Made by a program: the position numbers and the translations under genes. This document shows, piece by piece, positions 7,259 to 15,572 of a DNA stretch of 58,188 bases. The stretch is from Sphingomonadaceae bacterium. Lineage in GTDB: Bacteria; Pseudomonadota; Alphaproteobacteria; Sphingomonadales; Sphingomonadaceae. Location: NCBI GenBank assembly GCA_947473355.1, contig CANJCQ010000016.1, positions 1 through 58,188 on the forward strand, in the 5' to 3' direction. Position 1 is the stretch's first letter. The number at the start of each line of letters is the position of its first letter. Under the pieces are notes generated by a model, which saw nothing but the letters and a program-made list of their open reading frames with translations, did no database searches and had not been told where the DNA came from.

Positions 7259-8521
7259 CTAGCGGTCGGGAACGTTCCACTCGCCGACTGCCGCATCCTT
7301 CTTGCGCAGGCGCAGCAACAGACCAATTCCCACGCCTACCCCGATGGCAACGGTGAGATTGGCAAAGACTGTCAGCACCAGAGTCAGCAGCAACAGCAAG
7401 CGCTCCTCGTTCGGCGCGGCTAGATACCCACGCCACTTGTGCGGCTCGCTCATGTTCCATGCCGTGAGCACCAGCAGCGCGGCCAGCGCGGGCATGGCGA
7501 GATAACCGGCAAGGCCGCCAAACAGCAGGGTCACCGCCAGAATGGCCAGGGCATGGACCAGCCCGGCGACCGGCGTCTTGCCGCCTGCGCGCACATTGGT
7601 CGCGGTGCGGGCGATGGCGCCGGTGGCGGGCAGGCCGCCGAACAAGGCCGACCCAATGTTGGCAAAGCCCTGCGCCAGCACCTCGGCATTGGGCCGGTGC
7701 TGGCTGCCGATCATCTTGTCGGCGACCATCGCCGAAAGCAGCGATTCGATCCCGGCAAGGAAGGCGATAATGAAGGCCGAGGGCAACAGCTCGACTATCT
7801 TGGCGACAGACAGGGCCGGTATCGCAGGCATGGGCAGCCCGCGCGGCAGGTCGCCGAAGCGCGAATGGATGGTATCCACCGGCAGCTTCAGGAACAGCGC
7901 CAGGCCCGAGACAATTGCTACGGCCACCAGCAGCCCCGGCAGGCGGGGCGCGAGCCGCCGGAACCCCACGATCAGAGCCATGGCGAGCAGCGCCACCGCC
8001 AGCGAAGGCGCGTCAAGCGTATCGCGCGCGGCCCACAATGCCTGCACCTTGCCGACAAATTCGGCCGGAACATGCGCGGCCCGCAAGCCCAGAAAGTCCT
8101 GCAGCTGGCTCGCCGCGATGATGATCGCGATGCCGATGGTGAAGCCGTTGATCACTGCTTCGGGCACATAGCGGATCAGGTTGCCCGCCCGCAGCAGCCC
8201 GGCCAGAACCAGTATGATTCCCGCCAGCAGCGTCGCCAGCACCAGCCCGTCATAGCCATGCGCCGCGATCACACCGGCAACCACGACAATGAACGCCCCG
8301 GTCGGCCCGCCGATCTGCACCCGGCTTCCGCCCAGCAGCGAGATCAGGAAGCCGCCAACAATCGCGGTGACGATGCCCTTCGCCGGGTCAGCGCCCGATG
8401 CAATGGCAATGGCAATGGAGAGCGGCAGGGCCACCATGGCCACGATCAGCCCGGCGATCACATCCGCGACGAATTGCTGGCCCGAATAGGCCTGCAAGGT
8501 GGTGACTATTTTGGGCTTCAT
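7259..8521 (-). CDS. SulP-family anion transporter lacking the STAS domain
   Basis: A 420-residue inner-membrane protein with about 10-12 hydrophobic segments. The start (DVIAGLIVAMVALPLSIAIAIASG) and the GGSRVQIGGPTGAFIVVV stretch are the SulP/SLC26 signature of the transport core, with Q and the GPTGAF loop contributing to the substrate site. The family moves sulfate, bicarbonate or other anions. Most bacterial members carry a C-terminal cytoplasmic STAS domain, but this one ends just after the last membrane helix (LLLRLRKKDAAVGEWNVPDR). The substrate cannot be read from the sequence. It is transcribed alone. Confidence 0.85.
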   Translation of the reverse strand: MKPKIVTTLQAYSGQQFVADVIAGLIVAMVALPLSIAIAIASGADPAKGIVTAIVGGFLISLLGGSRVQIGGPTGAFIVVVAGVIAAHGYDGLVLATLLAGIILVLAGLLRAGNLIRYVPEAVINGFTIGIAIIIAASQLQDFLGLRAAHVPAEFVGKVQALWAARDTLDAPSLAVALLAMALIVGFRRLAPRLPGLLVAVAIVSGLALFLKLPVDTIHSRFGDLPRGLPMPAIPALSVAKIVELLPSAFIIAFLAGIESLLSAMVADKMIGSQHRPNAEVLAQGFANIGSALFGGLPATGAIARTATNVRAGGKTPVAGLVHALAILAVTLLFGGLAGYLAMPALAALLVLTAWNMSEPHKWRGYLAAPNEERLLLLLTLVLTVFANLTVAIGVGVGIGLLLRLRKKDAAVGEWNVPDR

Positions 8522-8582
8522 CGATGGGGCATAGGGATCAAAGCCAGATGCGGCAAATGCCCTGTCCGCAACCTCGCCGCTT

Positions 8583-9428
8583 TCAGCCTTCGCTCATCAT
8601 CGCGTGCAGCCCGCCATCTACAAGCAGGTCCGTCCCCGAGATGAAGCTCGCCCGTGCGGAGGTCAGGAATTCCAGCGCATCGGCCACTTCCAGCATGGTG
8701 CATTCGCGCTGCAGCGGAGTCTTTTCATACATCGCCTTCTTGCCAGGGCTTTTCTCGAATTCGAGCGCGCCCATGGGGGTTGCGATCAGGCCGGGGGACA
8801 GCGAGACGATGCGCGCACCGCGCGCACCCCAGGCGGCAGCCTCGCGGCGGGCATATTGGTTCATTCCCCATTTGGAGAGGACATAGGCCATTTGCGACGT
8901 GGCCTTGTCGCCCATCGCCGTGGCCAGACGATCGGGCAAATCATCGGCGGCGGCATCGCGCAGCAGTTCCTGCAGCTCGGGGCTGGGGGTCAGGCCATGC
9001 GCGGCGAGCGAGGAGATCAGCACTGCGACGCTGCCCGGGCAGGTGTGCGGCAACAGCACCTCGCAGACTCGCGCCGCGCCGATCAGGTTGACGCGGATGA
9101 TCGCCTCGAAACCTGCGGCTGAAGGCGAGAGCCCGGCGACATAGACCAGCGCGCCAAGCCCGCCGCGCCTGCCCACTTCGCCCGCCAGCGCCATGACGGC
9201 GTCGGGGTCAGTCACGTCGCAGGCAATGGCCGCCGCATCGCAGCCCTCGGCCCGCATCGCGGCGGCATTGGCCTCGGTCCGCGTGATGTCGATATCGGCA
9301 AGCAGCACGCGGTAATTCTGCGCTATGCGCCGGGCCATGGCCATGCCCAGCGCGCCCGCTCCGGCGACGACGGCAAGCGGCAGGTCTGGCCGCGCGCTGG
9401 TTCCGATGATGTGCCCGATGTTGTCCAA
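8583..9428 (-). CDS. Short-chain dehydrogenase/reductase
   Basis: About 281 residues from a TTG start. The Rossmann glycine motif is VVAGAGALGMAMARRIA (G23-G28). The cofactor Asp follows at the end of strand two (LLADID) and CDVTD lies at residues 70-74. The catalytic residues are Ser139/140, Tyr182 and Lys186 (AYVLSK). It ends with the SDR signature FISGTDLLVDGG. TTG at 9428 was chosen because GGAGAAGG lies just before it and the upstream in-frame codons overlap the divergent gene. The substrate is unknown; steroid- or alcohol-type SDRs are closest by feel. It faces away from an isomerase and a Rieske oxygenase, so a joint catabolic role is likely. Confidence 0.8.
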   Translation of the reverse strand: MDNIGHIIGTSARPDLPLAVVAGAGALGMAMARRIAQNYRVLLADIDITRTEANAAAMRAEGCDAAAIACDVTDPDAVMALAGEVGRRGGLGALVYVAGLSPSAAGFEAIIRVNLIGAARVCEVLLPHTCPGSVAVLISSLAAHGLTPSPELQELLRDAAADDLPDRLATAMGDKATSQMAYVLSKWGMNQYARREAAAWGARGARIVSLSPGLIATPMGALEFEKSPGKKAMYEKTPLQRECTMLEVADALEFLTSARASFISGTDLLVDGGLHAMMSEG

Positions 9429-9479
9429 TGCCTTCTCCCTGCTTGCTCGCTGCGGCGCTGCATGCCACCATCGCGCCCG

Positions 9480-10295
9480 ATGATACACCCCCGGCTTTCG
9501 ATCTCTTCGCTCAGCTCCTACCGCTGGTCCTTCGACGAGGACTTAGCCCTGTGGCGCAAGCTTGGGACGCGCTGGGCGGGGACCATGTTCAACAAGCTTG
9601 AGCCGGATGTGCCCGGCAGCCTCGCGCGGATGACCGAGGCCGGGATCGGCATCTCCACCGTGATCGGCCCCGGCTTCAACCTGCGCGCGCCTGATAGCTG
9701 GAACGCCACGCGCGATGGGTTGGCGAAATTGCTGGATGCGGTCGCAGTCGAGCGCGGTCGCTCGATCTATATTACCACCGGGCGGACCACCGGCGCGCCG
9801 TGGGGCGAAGTGCTGGACATTTTCGCCGATGCTGTCGCGCCCTGTGTTGCCCATTCCCGCGCGGCGGGCGTGCGGCTGGCCTTTGAGCCATCGCAGCGCA
9901 CCGACGTCTCGTTCGTCAACACTATCCGGGACGGCATCGATGTGGCGACGCGCACTGGCCTGGGCATCGTCGTCGATTTCGGCAATTGCTGGATGGAGCG
10001 CGATTTTGGCGAGGTCATGGCCAGGGCCGCGCCTCATATTGCACTGGTCCAAGTCGGCGATGTGCTGATCGGCACGCCCAGCGGGCCGGGCGCAGCCGCG
10101 TCTGGTGGGCGAGTGCCGTTCGGCGAAGGCGATCTGCCGCTCGAACGGATGTTTCGCGTTATTATGGATACCGGTTATCTCGGTCCCTACGAACTCGAGA
10201 TGCCCGGCCCTCAGGGCGAAGCGGAAGGCTATGCACCCTTCATCCGGCGCGGCGCTGAAAAGGCTTCCGCGTTGCTGGAAAAGCTGGGAATATAA
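9480..10295 (+). CDS. Sugar phosphate isomerase/epimerase (xylose isomerase-like TIM barrel)
   Basis: A 271-residue protein of the AP-endonuclease-2/xylose-isomerase superfamily, predicted to form a metal-dependent TIM barrel in the cytoplasm. Supporting motifs are LAFEPSQRTD (metal-ligand Glu), VVDFGNCWMERDF, HIALVQVGDV, and GYLGPYELEMPGP with a C-terminal Glu ligand. Members isomerise or epimerise sugars, or act on ring-cleavage and keto acids in catabolic clusters. Eighteen bases separate it from the Rieske oxygenase gene, which implies co-transcription. The divergent SDR starts about 50 bases away. The exact substrate is unknown. Confidence 0.75.
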   Translation: MIHPRLSISSLSSYRWSFDEDLALWRKLGTRWAGTMFNKLEPDVPGSLARMTEAGIGISTVIGPGFNLRAPDSWNATRDGLAKLLDAVAVERGRSIYITTGRTTGAPWGEVLDIFADAVAPCVAHSRAAGVRLAFEPSQRTDVSFVNTIRDGIDVATRTGLGIVVDFGNCWMERDFGEVMARAAPHIALVQVGDVLIGTPSGPGAAASGGRVPFGEGDLPLERMFRVIMDTGYLGPYELEMPGPQGEAEGYAPFIRRGAEKASALLEKLGI

Positions 10296-10313
10296 GCGGG
10301 AGGAGCGAAGGCA

Positions 10314-11498
10314 ATGAACGTGCAATCGGCAATTCACATGCTGCCCACCGAGGAAGCCGCCAAGCTGCGCGGTCGGGGGCCGTTGTCCTCGAAGCCCTAT
10401 TACGATCCGGAATGGTATGAGCTGGAACGCAAGGCGATCTTCATGCGATCATGGCTGCACATTGGCCATGTCTGCGAGATTCCCGAGCCCGGTAGTTTCA
10501 TCCTGCGCGAGGTGGAATTCGCAAAAGCCTCGCTACTGATCGTGCGCGGCAAGGACGGCGAAGTGCGCGCCTTCCACAATGTCTGCACTCACCGCGGCAC
10601 CCGGCTGGTCGAGGATGCCGAAGGCAAGCGCAACCAGTTCTCCTGCCCTTACCACATGTGGACCTATGGGACCGACGGCAAGCTGCTCTCAGCGCCTGAT
10701 TTTGAACGATTTTATGTCAAAAAGGAGGATTGCAGCCTCAAGACAGTCCACTGCGAGGTGCTCGGCGGCTTCATCTTCATCAACTTCGAGAGGCACCCCC
10801 GCCAGACCCTGCGCGATTTCTTTGGCCCAATCGCCGAGGAGCTCGAAGCACTACCTTCGGCGCGGGCCACGCATTTCACCGAATGCCGCTATGAGATCGC
10901 CGCCAACTGGAAGACCAATTTCGACAACTTCCAGGAAAACTACCACCTGCGTTTCATTCATCCACGCACCAGCGCCGCGGCCTGCTGGGAGGAAAACCCG
11001 TTCGGCTATCCGGTCGCCTATGGCTTTGCCGGCCCGCACCGCAGCCAGACCCTGCCGACCAATCCCAACCCGCCGATGCCAAGCGCTGTAATGCTCGATG
11101 GCTATCGCCGCATCGGTGCAATCGCAGTGCGTGAGGGGCTGGTGTTCGACAAGGCTGATTTCAAGCTGTTCCCGGCATTCCACGTCGTTGGCCTGGCGCC
11201 GAACCAGTTCACCCACACCATGTGGCCGCTTGGCCCGGACCGCACACGCGGCCAGGTCCGCTTCTATTTCACCAGCGACAACGACAGCGCCAGCAAGCTC
11301 TTCGCGCGCGAGATGACGACGATGACCATCCTAGATGTGCTGTGCGAAGACCGCGACGCCATCATCTCAGCCCAGAAGGGGCTGGCGAGCGGCGCGGTCA
11401 GCCATGTGCATTTCCAGGATCACGAAATGCTGCCGCGGCATCTCTATGAGACGGTGCAGGCCTTGGTGGCGGAATATCAGGCGGAGCAGGAGGCCTAG
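10314..11498 (+). CDS. Rieske non-heme iron oxygenase, alpha subunit type
   Basis: A 394-residue aromatic-ring-hydroxylating-type oxygenase. The Rieske [2Fe-2S] ligands are Cys91-x-His93 (NVCTHRG) and Cys111-x2-His114 (SCPYHMW). The mononuclear iron site is in NWKTNFDNFQENYHLRFIHP, with His211 and His216, and the third ligand is an Asp in CEDRDAI near residue 350. GGGAGGAGCG precedes the ATG. Such enzymes use electrons from a separate reductase and ferredoxin to hydroxylate or demethylate a substrate; neither partner nor a beta subunit is nearby. The stop overlaps the stop of the opposite gene at a CTAG. Confidence 0.9.
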   Translation: MNVQSAIHMLPTEEAAKLRGRGPLSSKPYYDPEWYELERKAIFMRSWLHIGHVCEIPEPGSFILREVEFAKASLLIVRGKDGEVRAFHNVCTHRGTRLVEDAEGKRNQFSCPYHMWTYGTDGKLLSAPDFERFYVKKEDCSLKTVHCEVLGGFIFINFERHPRQTLRDFFGPIAEELEALPSARATHFTECRYEIAANWKTNFDNFQENYHLRFIHPRTSAAACWEENPFGYPVAYGFAGPHRSQTLPTNPNPPMPSAVMLDGYRRIGAIAVREGLVFDKADFKLFPAFHVVGLAPNQFTHTMWPLGPDRTRGQVRFYFTSDNDSASKLFAREMTTMTILDVLCEDRDAIISAQKGLASGAVSHVHFQDHEMLPRHLYETVQALVAEYQAEQEA

Positions 11499-12334
11499 TC
11501 GAACGTCGCGCCAATCGCTTCGGCAGAGGGCCCGGCAAGCTGGCTGTGGATCGCGGCGAGTATCGCAGTGAATAGCGCGCTGGCCGCTGCGCCGACCACT
11601 CCCGTCACCACTCCGCCGATCAGCATCGAGACCTTGCCCTGCCCGGCAATCAGTGTGGCCAGTGCCATCGATACCATGCCCACCACCATGACAATGACCA
11701 GATAGGCCACGCCCAGCAGCAGATAGAAGGCCAGCAGGCGCAGGCTGTTGCCTTTGGTCAGCTGCCACGATCGGGCCAGCGCCGTCGCTGGATTTTGCAC
11801 ATTCTCGATGACGATCACTGGCAGGACCAGCGACAATTTGACCATGCTATAGAACACTCCGCCGATCAGCAGTATTACCAGCAGCACCGCCACGGCGCCC
11901 AGGCCAGTCACCGAACTGATGGCTCCCGCCAGCATCGCGAAGACGACGACTGCCAGCATGTAAGCAAAGAAGAACAGCAGCGCCGCCCCGATCACGCTCG
12001 GCAAGGCTTTGATTGCTGCTCCGATTGCCTCGCCCACCGTCGGCCGGGTGCGGTCGGTCAGCAATGCCAGCATCGCTAGATAGCCAATCGATTGCAGCAG
12101 GAAGGATACCAGCCCGAAACCCACAACTGGCCCGGTCATGCCCTTCATGATCCGCTCAGCGGCGGCGGGGTTGCCGAAATTAGCCATCATGTCGGCCTGA
12201 AAGTCCGACAGGAACAGCACAGAAGCGAGCCCCGGCAGCAGGAAGAACACGCCGGCGACGGCCACCAGCACCTCGCGGTTGGCTGAGGCCGCTGCGCTCG
12301 CATCGCGCCAGGCGCGGTTGCTATCGAATTTCAT
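11495..12334 (-). CDS. Polytopic membrane protein of unknown function
   Basis: A 279-residue inner-membrane protein with about six hydrophobic segments; the N-terminal 20 residues are cytoplasmic and hydrophilic. The central pattern [22 protein letters not shown], flanked by helices, recalls the glycerophosphodiester phosphodiesterase-type membrane domain found in many unannotated sphingomonad proteins. No catalytic motif is present. The start at 12334 (MKFDSNRAW) was chosen because residues before it are unlike a membrane protein N-terminus and run into the divergent lipB promoter region. Confidence 0.65.
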   Translation of the reverse strand: MKFDSNRAWRDASAAASANREVLVAVAGVFFLLPGLASVLFLSDFQADMMANFGNPAAAERIMKGMTGPVVGFGLVSFLLQSIGYLAMLALLTDRTRPTVGEAIGAAIKALPSVIGAALLFFFAYMLAVVVFAMLAGAISSVTGLGAVAVLLVILLIGGVFYSMVKLSLVLPVIVIENVQNPATALARSWQLTKGNSLRLLAFYLLLGVAYLVIVMVVGMVSMALATLIAGQGKVSMLIGGVVTGVVGAAASALFTAILAAIHSQLAGPSAEAIGATFD

Positions 12335-12387
12335 GTCATGCTCCTCGGTGCAGACTTGATAACCACAGCGAAAGCCGCCACGCAACG

Positions 12388-13074
12388 ATGATGATCGGTT
12401 CGCTCCCTGAAACCATCGAATTGCGGTGTGACAGCCAGCCGGTGCCCTATCGCGAAGCACTGGCCGAGATGGATGCGCGCAATGCGGCCATCGCCGAGGG
12501 AAGCGCGCGCGAGCTTGTTTGGCTGCTCGAACATCCGCCGGTCTATACCGCCGGTACCAGTGCGGCAGCGGACGAACTGCTCGATCCGCGCTTCGAAGTG
12601 GTCGCAGCCGGGCGCGGCGGGCGTTATACCTATCACGGGCCGGGCCAGCGGGTCTGCTATGTGCTGCTCGATCTCAAGACCCGCGCGCGCGATGTGCGCG
12701 GCTATGTCCATGCGCTGGAAGGCTGGATGATCGCGGCGTTGGGCGATCTGGGCGTGCAAAGCTTCCGCCGTGAAGGGCGGATCGGCATCTGGACACAGGA
12801 CATTGATGGGCGTGAGGCCAAGATCGGCGCCATCGGCGTGCGCTTGCGCCGCTGGGTGACGATGCACGGTTTTGCAGTCAATCTCGCTCCGGATCTCGCG
12901 CATTTTTCCGGGATTGTCCCCTGCGGCATCGAGGAGTTCGGGGTCACCAGCCTCCAGCGGCTCGGACTGACGGTTGATTCCGCCACATGGGATAGCCTAG
13001 TGCTGGCGCGGGCCGGCGAATTTCTCGCCGATCTTGAGAAGCCCTGTGGTGTGGAGCCTGCCTGTGAAAGCTGA
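12388..13074 (+). CDS. lipB: Octanoyltransferase (lipoate biosynthesis)
   Basis: A 228-residue LipB, which moves octanoate from acyl carrier protein to lipoyl domains of 2-oxoacid dehydrogenases, the first step of lipoate synthesis. The family signature [12 protein letters not shown] is at residues 77-87. The catalytic pair is Cys179 (FSGIVPCGI) and Lys145 ([10 protein letters not shown]). Length is typical. lipA is not adjacent. A putative lipoprotein gene overlaps its end. Confidence 0.95.
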   Translation: MMIGSLPETIELRCDSQPVPYREALAEMDARNAAIAEGSARELVWLLEHPPVYTAGTSAAADELLDPRFEVVAAGRGGRYTYHGPGQRVCYVLLDLKTRARDVRGYVHALEGWMIAALGDLGVQSFRREGRIGIWTQDIDGREAKIGAIGVRLRRWVTMHGFAVNLAPDLAHFSGIVPCGIEEFGVTSLQRLGLTVDSATWDSLVLARAGEFLADLEKPCGVEPACES

Positions 13075-13384
13075 AATGCGCCCGGTTCTGGTTGCAGGCC
13101 TCGCTTTGCTGGCTCTGTCCGGTTGTCAGGACAAGAAGCCGGCTGCCCCCAGCCACGTCACAGCAGTTGGCGAGGTCCTGCCCGGGTCGGTCAGCGATGA
13201 GATGCTGCCGGTCGATACCGTGCGCTCGCAGCCGCCGCTGGCTCCCAAGAGCGAACCCGGCACAAGCAAAGGCGACAAGCCCCATGCGTCGGGCAAGCCT
13301 GCGCCCGGCAGCCCCGCAGAAGCTGACCCGGCCGTGGAGCCACCTGCCGAGGCCCCACCGCCGCCGCCACCTCCCGCTCAATAG
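13064..13384 (+). CDS. Small proline-rich lipoprotein
   Basis: About 106 residues with a lipoprotein signal peptide: [21 protein letters not shown], where LALSGC is a lipobox and Cys21 is the lipidation site. The rest is a low-complexity Ala/Pro/Lys chain ending in a run of prolines, so it is probably unstructured in the periplasm. A GTG at 13064 is preceded by GGAG at good spacing and gives the basic N-terminus a signal needs; the ATG at 13076 is the alternative. It overlaps the last codons of lipB and may be translated with it. Function unknown. Confidence 0.6.
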   Translation: MKAEMRPVLVAGLALLALSGCQDKKPAAPSHVTAVGEVLPGSVSDEMLPVDTVRSQPPLAPKSEPGTSKGDKPHASGKPAPGSPAEADPAVEPPAEAPPPPPPPAQ

Positions 13385-13395
13385 GCGCGGAGTGC

Positions 13396-14328
13396 TCAGG
13401 TCGTGCGGAGCACCCGCATTGGCGTGAGTTCACCACTTCGCGGCTCAAGGCCGCTGCCCAGGATCTGCTTGGCAATCTTGAGCTGCGGCATGTCGATCCG
13501 CCGCCGGTCGATGGGGGTCACCACTTCTTCTTTATCTTCATCGAAGGCAGCTACGATCTGGCGAGCCTGATCAAGCTCTGATTCGGAAGGGGTGAACGCC
13601 GCGTTGATCTCGGTGACTTGCGCCGGATGACTGGCGAGCATGCCGGTAAAGCCGTCGGACCGAGCTGCTCGGGCAGCAGCCTTGAGTCCCTTGATGTCGT
13701 CGATGTCGCCATGCATCGCCTCAAGCGCCATGACGCCGCAGGCATGCGCGGTAAGCAGGGTCTGGGCGCGAACAAAGCGGAATGGGTCGCTCCAGCTTCC
13801 CTTCTGATCATTGTGGCGCGTTGTGCCGAGAGCTGCGCCGAGACCTTCAACGCCCCAGGCAAGACCAGCCAGACGGGGCATACCTGCGTCGACATAGCTG
13901 GGGATCGACAACGCCGATCGTGCGGTTTCGCCGACTATGGGCAGGATCTTGGTCGATCCGGCAACCAGGCGATTTGCCTGTTCGAGTTCATAGAGTTCAG
14001 CTGCCAGCTGGCGGACAGCTTCGGTGCTTACCGCTCTTGGCAGGATGATACCTTCGGGCGCACCGGGCAGCACAGCAAGCAGATCGTCGCGCCACAGCCT
14101 GCTGTCGAGCGAATTGATCCGCACCCAGCACGAAATCGGCGATTGTTCGAGAACCTGATGTCGGTGGGCCTCCAGCCATTCAGCCGCAATCGCCCGCGCC
14201 GCCTGTTTCGCGCCTGCAGCCACTGACGCGTCGAGATCGACCACCACGACATCGGCGCCGCAATCCAGCGCTCGCCCAAGCTTTCGTTCACTGTCGCCAG
14301 GCACATATAGCCAGGAACGATACCGCAT
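13396..14328 (-). CDS. CoA ester lyase (HpcH/HpaI aldolase, CitE-like)
   Basis: A 310-residue CitE-type protein. The N-terminus RSWLYVPGDSERKLGRALDCGADVVVVDLDAS matches the RSxLxxPgxxxxxxxKA...D family opening. The usual acidic motif DLEDxV reads DLDASV here, so a Glu-Asp pair is altered. PEGIILPRA and ILPIVGETARS supply the barrel strands that bind CoA and metal, and GFTGMLASHPAQVTEINAAFTPS is the CitE-like C-terminal block. Members cleave malyl-, citramalyl- or similar CoA esters. The substrate is unknown, and the altered motif makes the chemistry uncertain. Confidence 0.75.
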   Translation of the reverse strand: MRYRSWLYVPGDSERKLGRALDCGADVVVVDLDASVAAGAKQAARAIAAEWLEAHRHQVLEQSPISCWVRINSLDSRLWRDDLLAVLPGAPEGIILPRAVSTEAVRQLAAELYELEQANRLVAGSTKILPIVGETARSALSIPSYVDAGMPRLAGLAWGVEGLGAALGTTRHNDQKGSWSDPFRFVRAQTLLTAHACGVMALEAMHGDIDDIKGLKAAARAARSDGFTGMLASHPAQVTEINAAFTPSESELDQARQIVAAFDEDKEEVVTPIDRRRIDMPQLKIAKQILGSGLEPRSGELTPMRVLRTT

Positions 14329-14550
14329 AATCTGAACCCCCGTTCAATCAATTCCCGCAGACCCAGATAGCCGGGCCCTTCCGGGTTCGGATTATCTCAA
14401 GAGTTTATGAACAAAAGGTGCTTGTTTGCGCGGAAGGAACGAGTTGCGTGGATTAGAGCTGCCTGAGGCACTGCAAAGGCCAAATCGCCGGAATTGCCGT
14501 TGGCGTTGGGCTACAATCCGAAAGCGGATCGGATGAACTGCCTTGCGTTA

Positions 14551-15537
14551 TCATCTCGCTCCCAAATCCCCCTTGCCGACCGTCCCCGCCGCCATCTCCA
14601 GCATCCGGTCCAGGCTCTTCTTCGCCGCCAGCCGCAGCCCCTCTTCGATCTCGATCCTCGGCTGCAAATCCCGCAGCGCGACATACAGCTTCTCCAGCGT
14701 ATTCAGCGCCATGTAGGGGCAGATGTTGCAGTTGCAGTTGCCGTCCGCGCCCGGGGCACCGATGAAGGTCTTGCCGGGGATCGCCTTTTCCATCTGGTGG
14801 ATGATGTGCGGCTCGGTGGCCACTATCAGCGTGTCGCCGGGGAAGGTCTTGGCGAAGTTGAGGATGCCGCTGGTCGAGCCGACATAGTCGGCGTGGTCGA
14901 TGATTGCAGGCGGGCATTCGGGGTGGGCGGCGATGGGCGCGCCGGGGTTTTGGGCTTTGAGCTTGAGCAGTTCGGTCTCGCTGAACGCCTCGTGGACGAT
15001 GCAGACGCCTGGCCACAGCAGCATCGGGCGGCCCAACTTGCGGCTGAGATAGCCGCCCAGATGCCGGTCCGGGCCGAAGATGATCTTCTGGTCGAGTGGG
15101 ATTTGCGCGAGGATCGTCTCGGCGCTGGAGCTGGTGACGATGACGTCGCTAAGCGCCTTCACCTCGGTTGAGCAGTTGATATAGGTCAGCGCGATGTGAT
15201 CGGGGTGCGCTTCGCGGAAGGCCTTGAATTTCTCTGGCGGGCAGCTGTCTTCAAGGCTGCATCCCGCGTCCATGTCGGGCAGGATCACGATCTTTTGCGG
15301 GCTCAGGATCTTGGCAGTATCGGCCATGAACTTGACGCCGCAAAAAGCGATGACATCGGCATCGGTCGCTGCCGCTTTCTTTGACAGTTCAAGGCTGTCG
15401 CCGACATAATCCGCCAGGTCCTGGATCTCGGGCTTCTGGTAATAATGCGCCAGGATCACCGCATTGCGCTCTTTCTTGAGCCGAGCGATTTCGGCGAGGA
15501 GATCAACGCCGGTGAGGTTTTCAGTCAGGACGGTCAT
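14551..15537 (-). CDS. nadA: Quinolinate synthase
   Basis: A 328-residue NadA, which condenses iminoaspartate with dihydroxyacetone phosphate to quinolinate in NAD synthesis, using one [4Fe-4S] cluster. It opens with [24 protein letters not shown], the family signature. Likely cluster cysteines are Cys93 ([10 protein letters not shown]), Cys179 (PGVCIVHE) and one in the 268-273 group ([10 protein letters not shown]). [11 protein letters not shown] and STSGIL are also conserved. nadB and nadC are not in the window, which is unusual for sphingomonads where they often cluster. A 220-base gap separates it from the CitE-like gene. Confidence 0.95.
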   Translation of the reverse strand: MTVLTENLTGVDLLAEIARLKKERNAVILAHYYQKPEIQDLADYVGDSLELSKKAAATDADVIAFCGVKFMADTAKILSPQKIVILPDMDAGCSLEDSCPPEKFKAFREAHPDHIALTYINCSTEVKALSDVIVTSSSAETILAQIPLDQKIIFGPDRHLGGYLSRKLGRPMLLWPGVCIVHEAFSETELLKLKAQNPGAPIAAHPECPPAIIDHADYVGSTSGILNFAKTFPGDTLIVATEPHIIHQMEKAIPGKTFIGAPGADGNCNCNICPYMALNTLEKLYVALRDLQPRIEIEEGLRLAAKKSLDRMLEMAAGTVGKGDLGAR

Positions 15538-15572
15538 GGCGTTTCCACTTCAGGGGTGCGGGTTCGGCGAAT

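Noticed and set aside
7439..8644. A 401-codon plus-strand frame opposite the SulP gene
   Set aside because: Its Gln/Arg/His-rich composition is typical of the antisense of a membrane protein gene.
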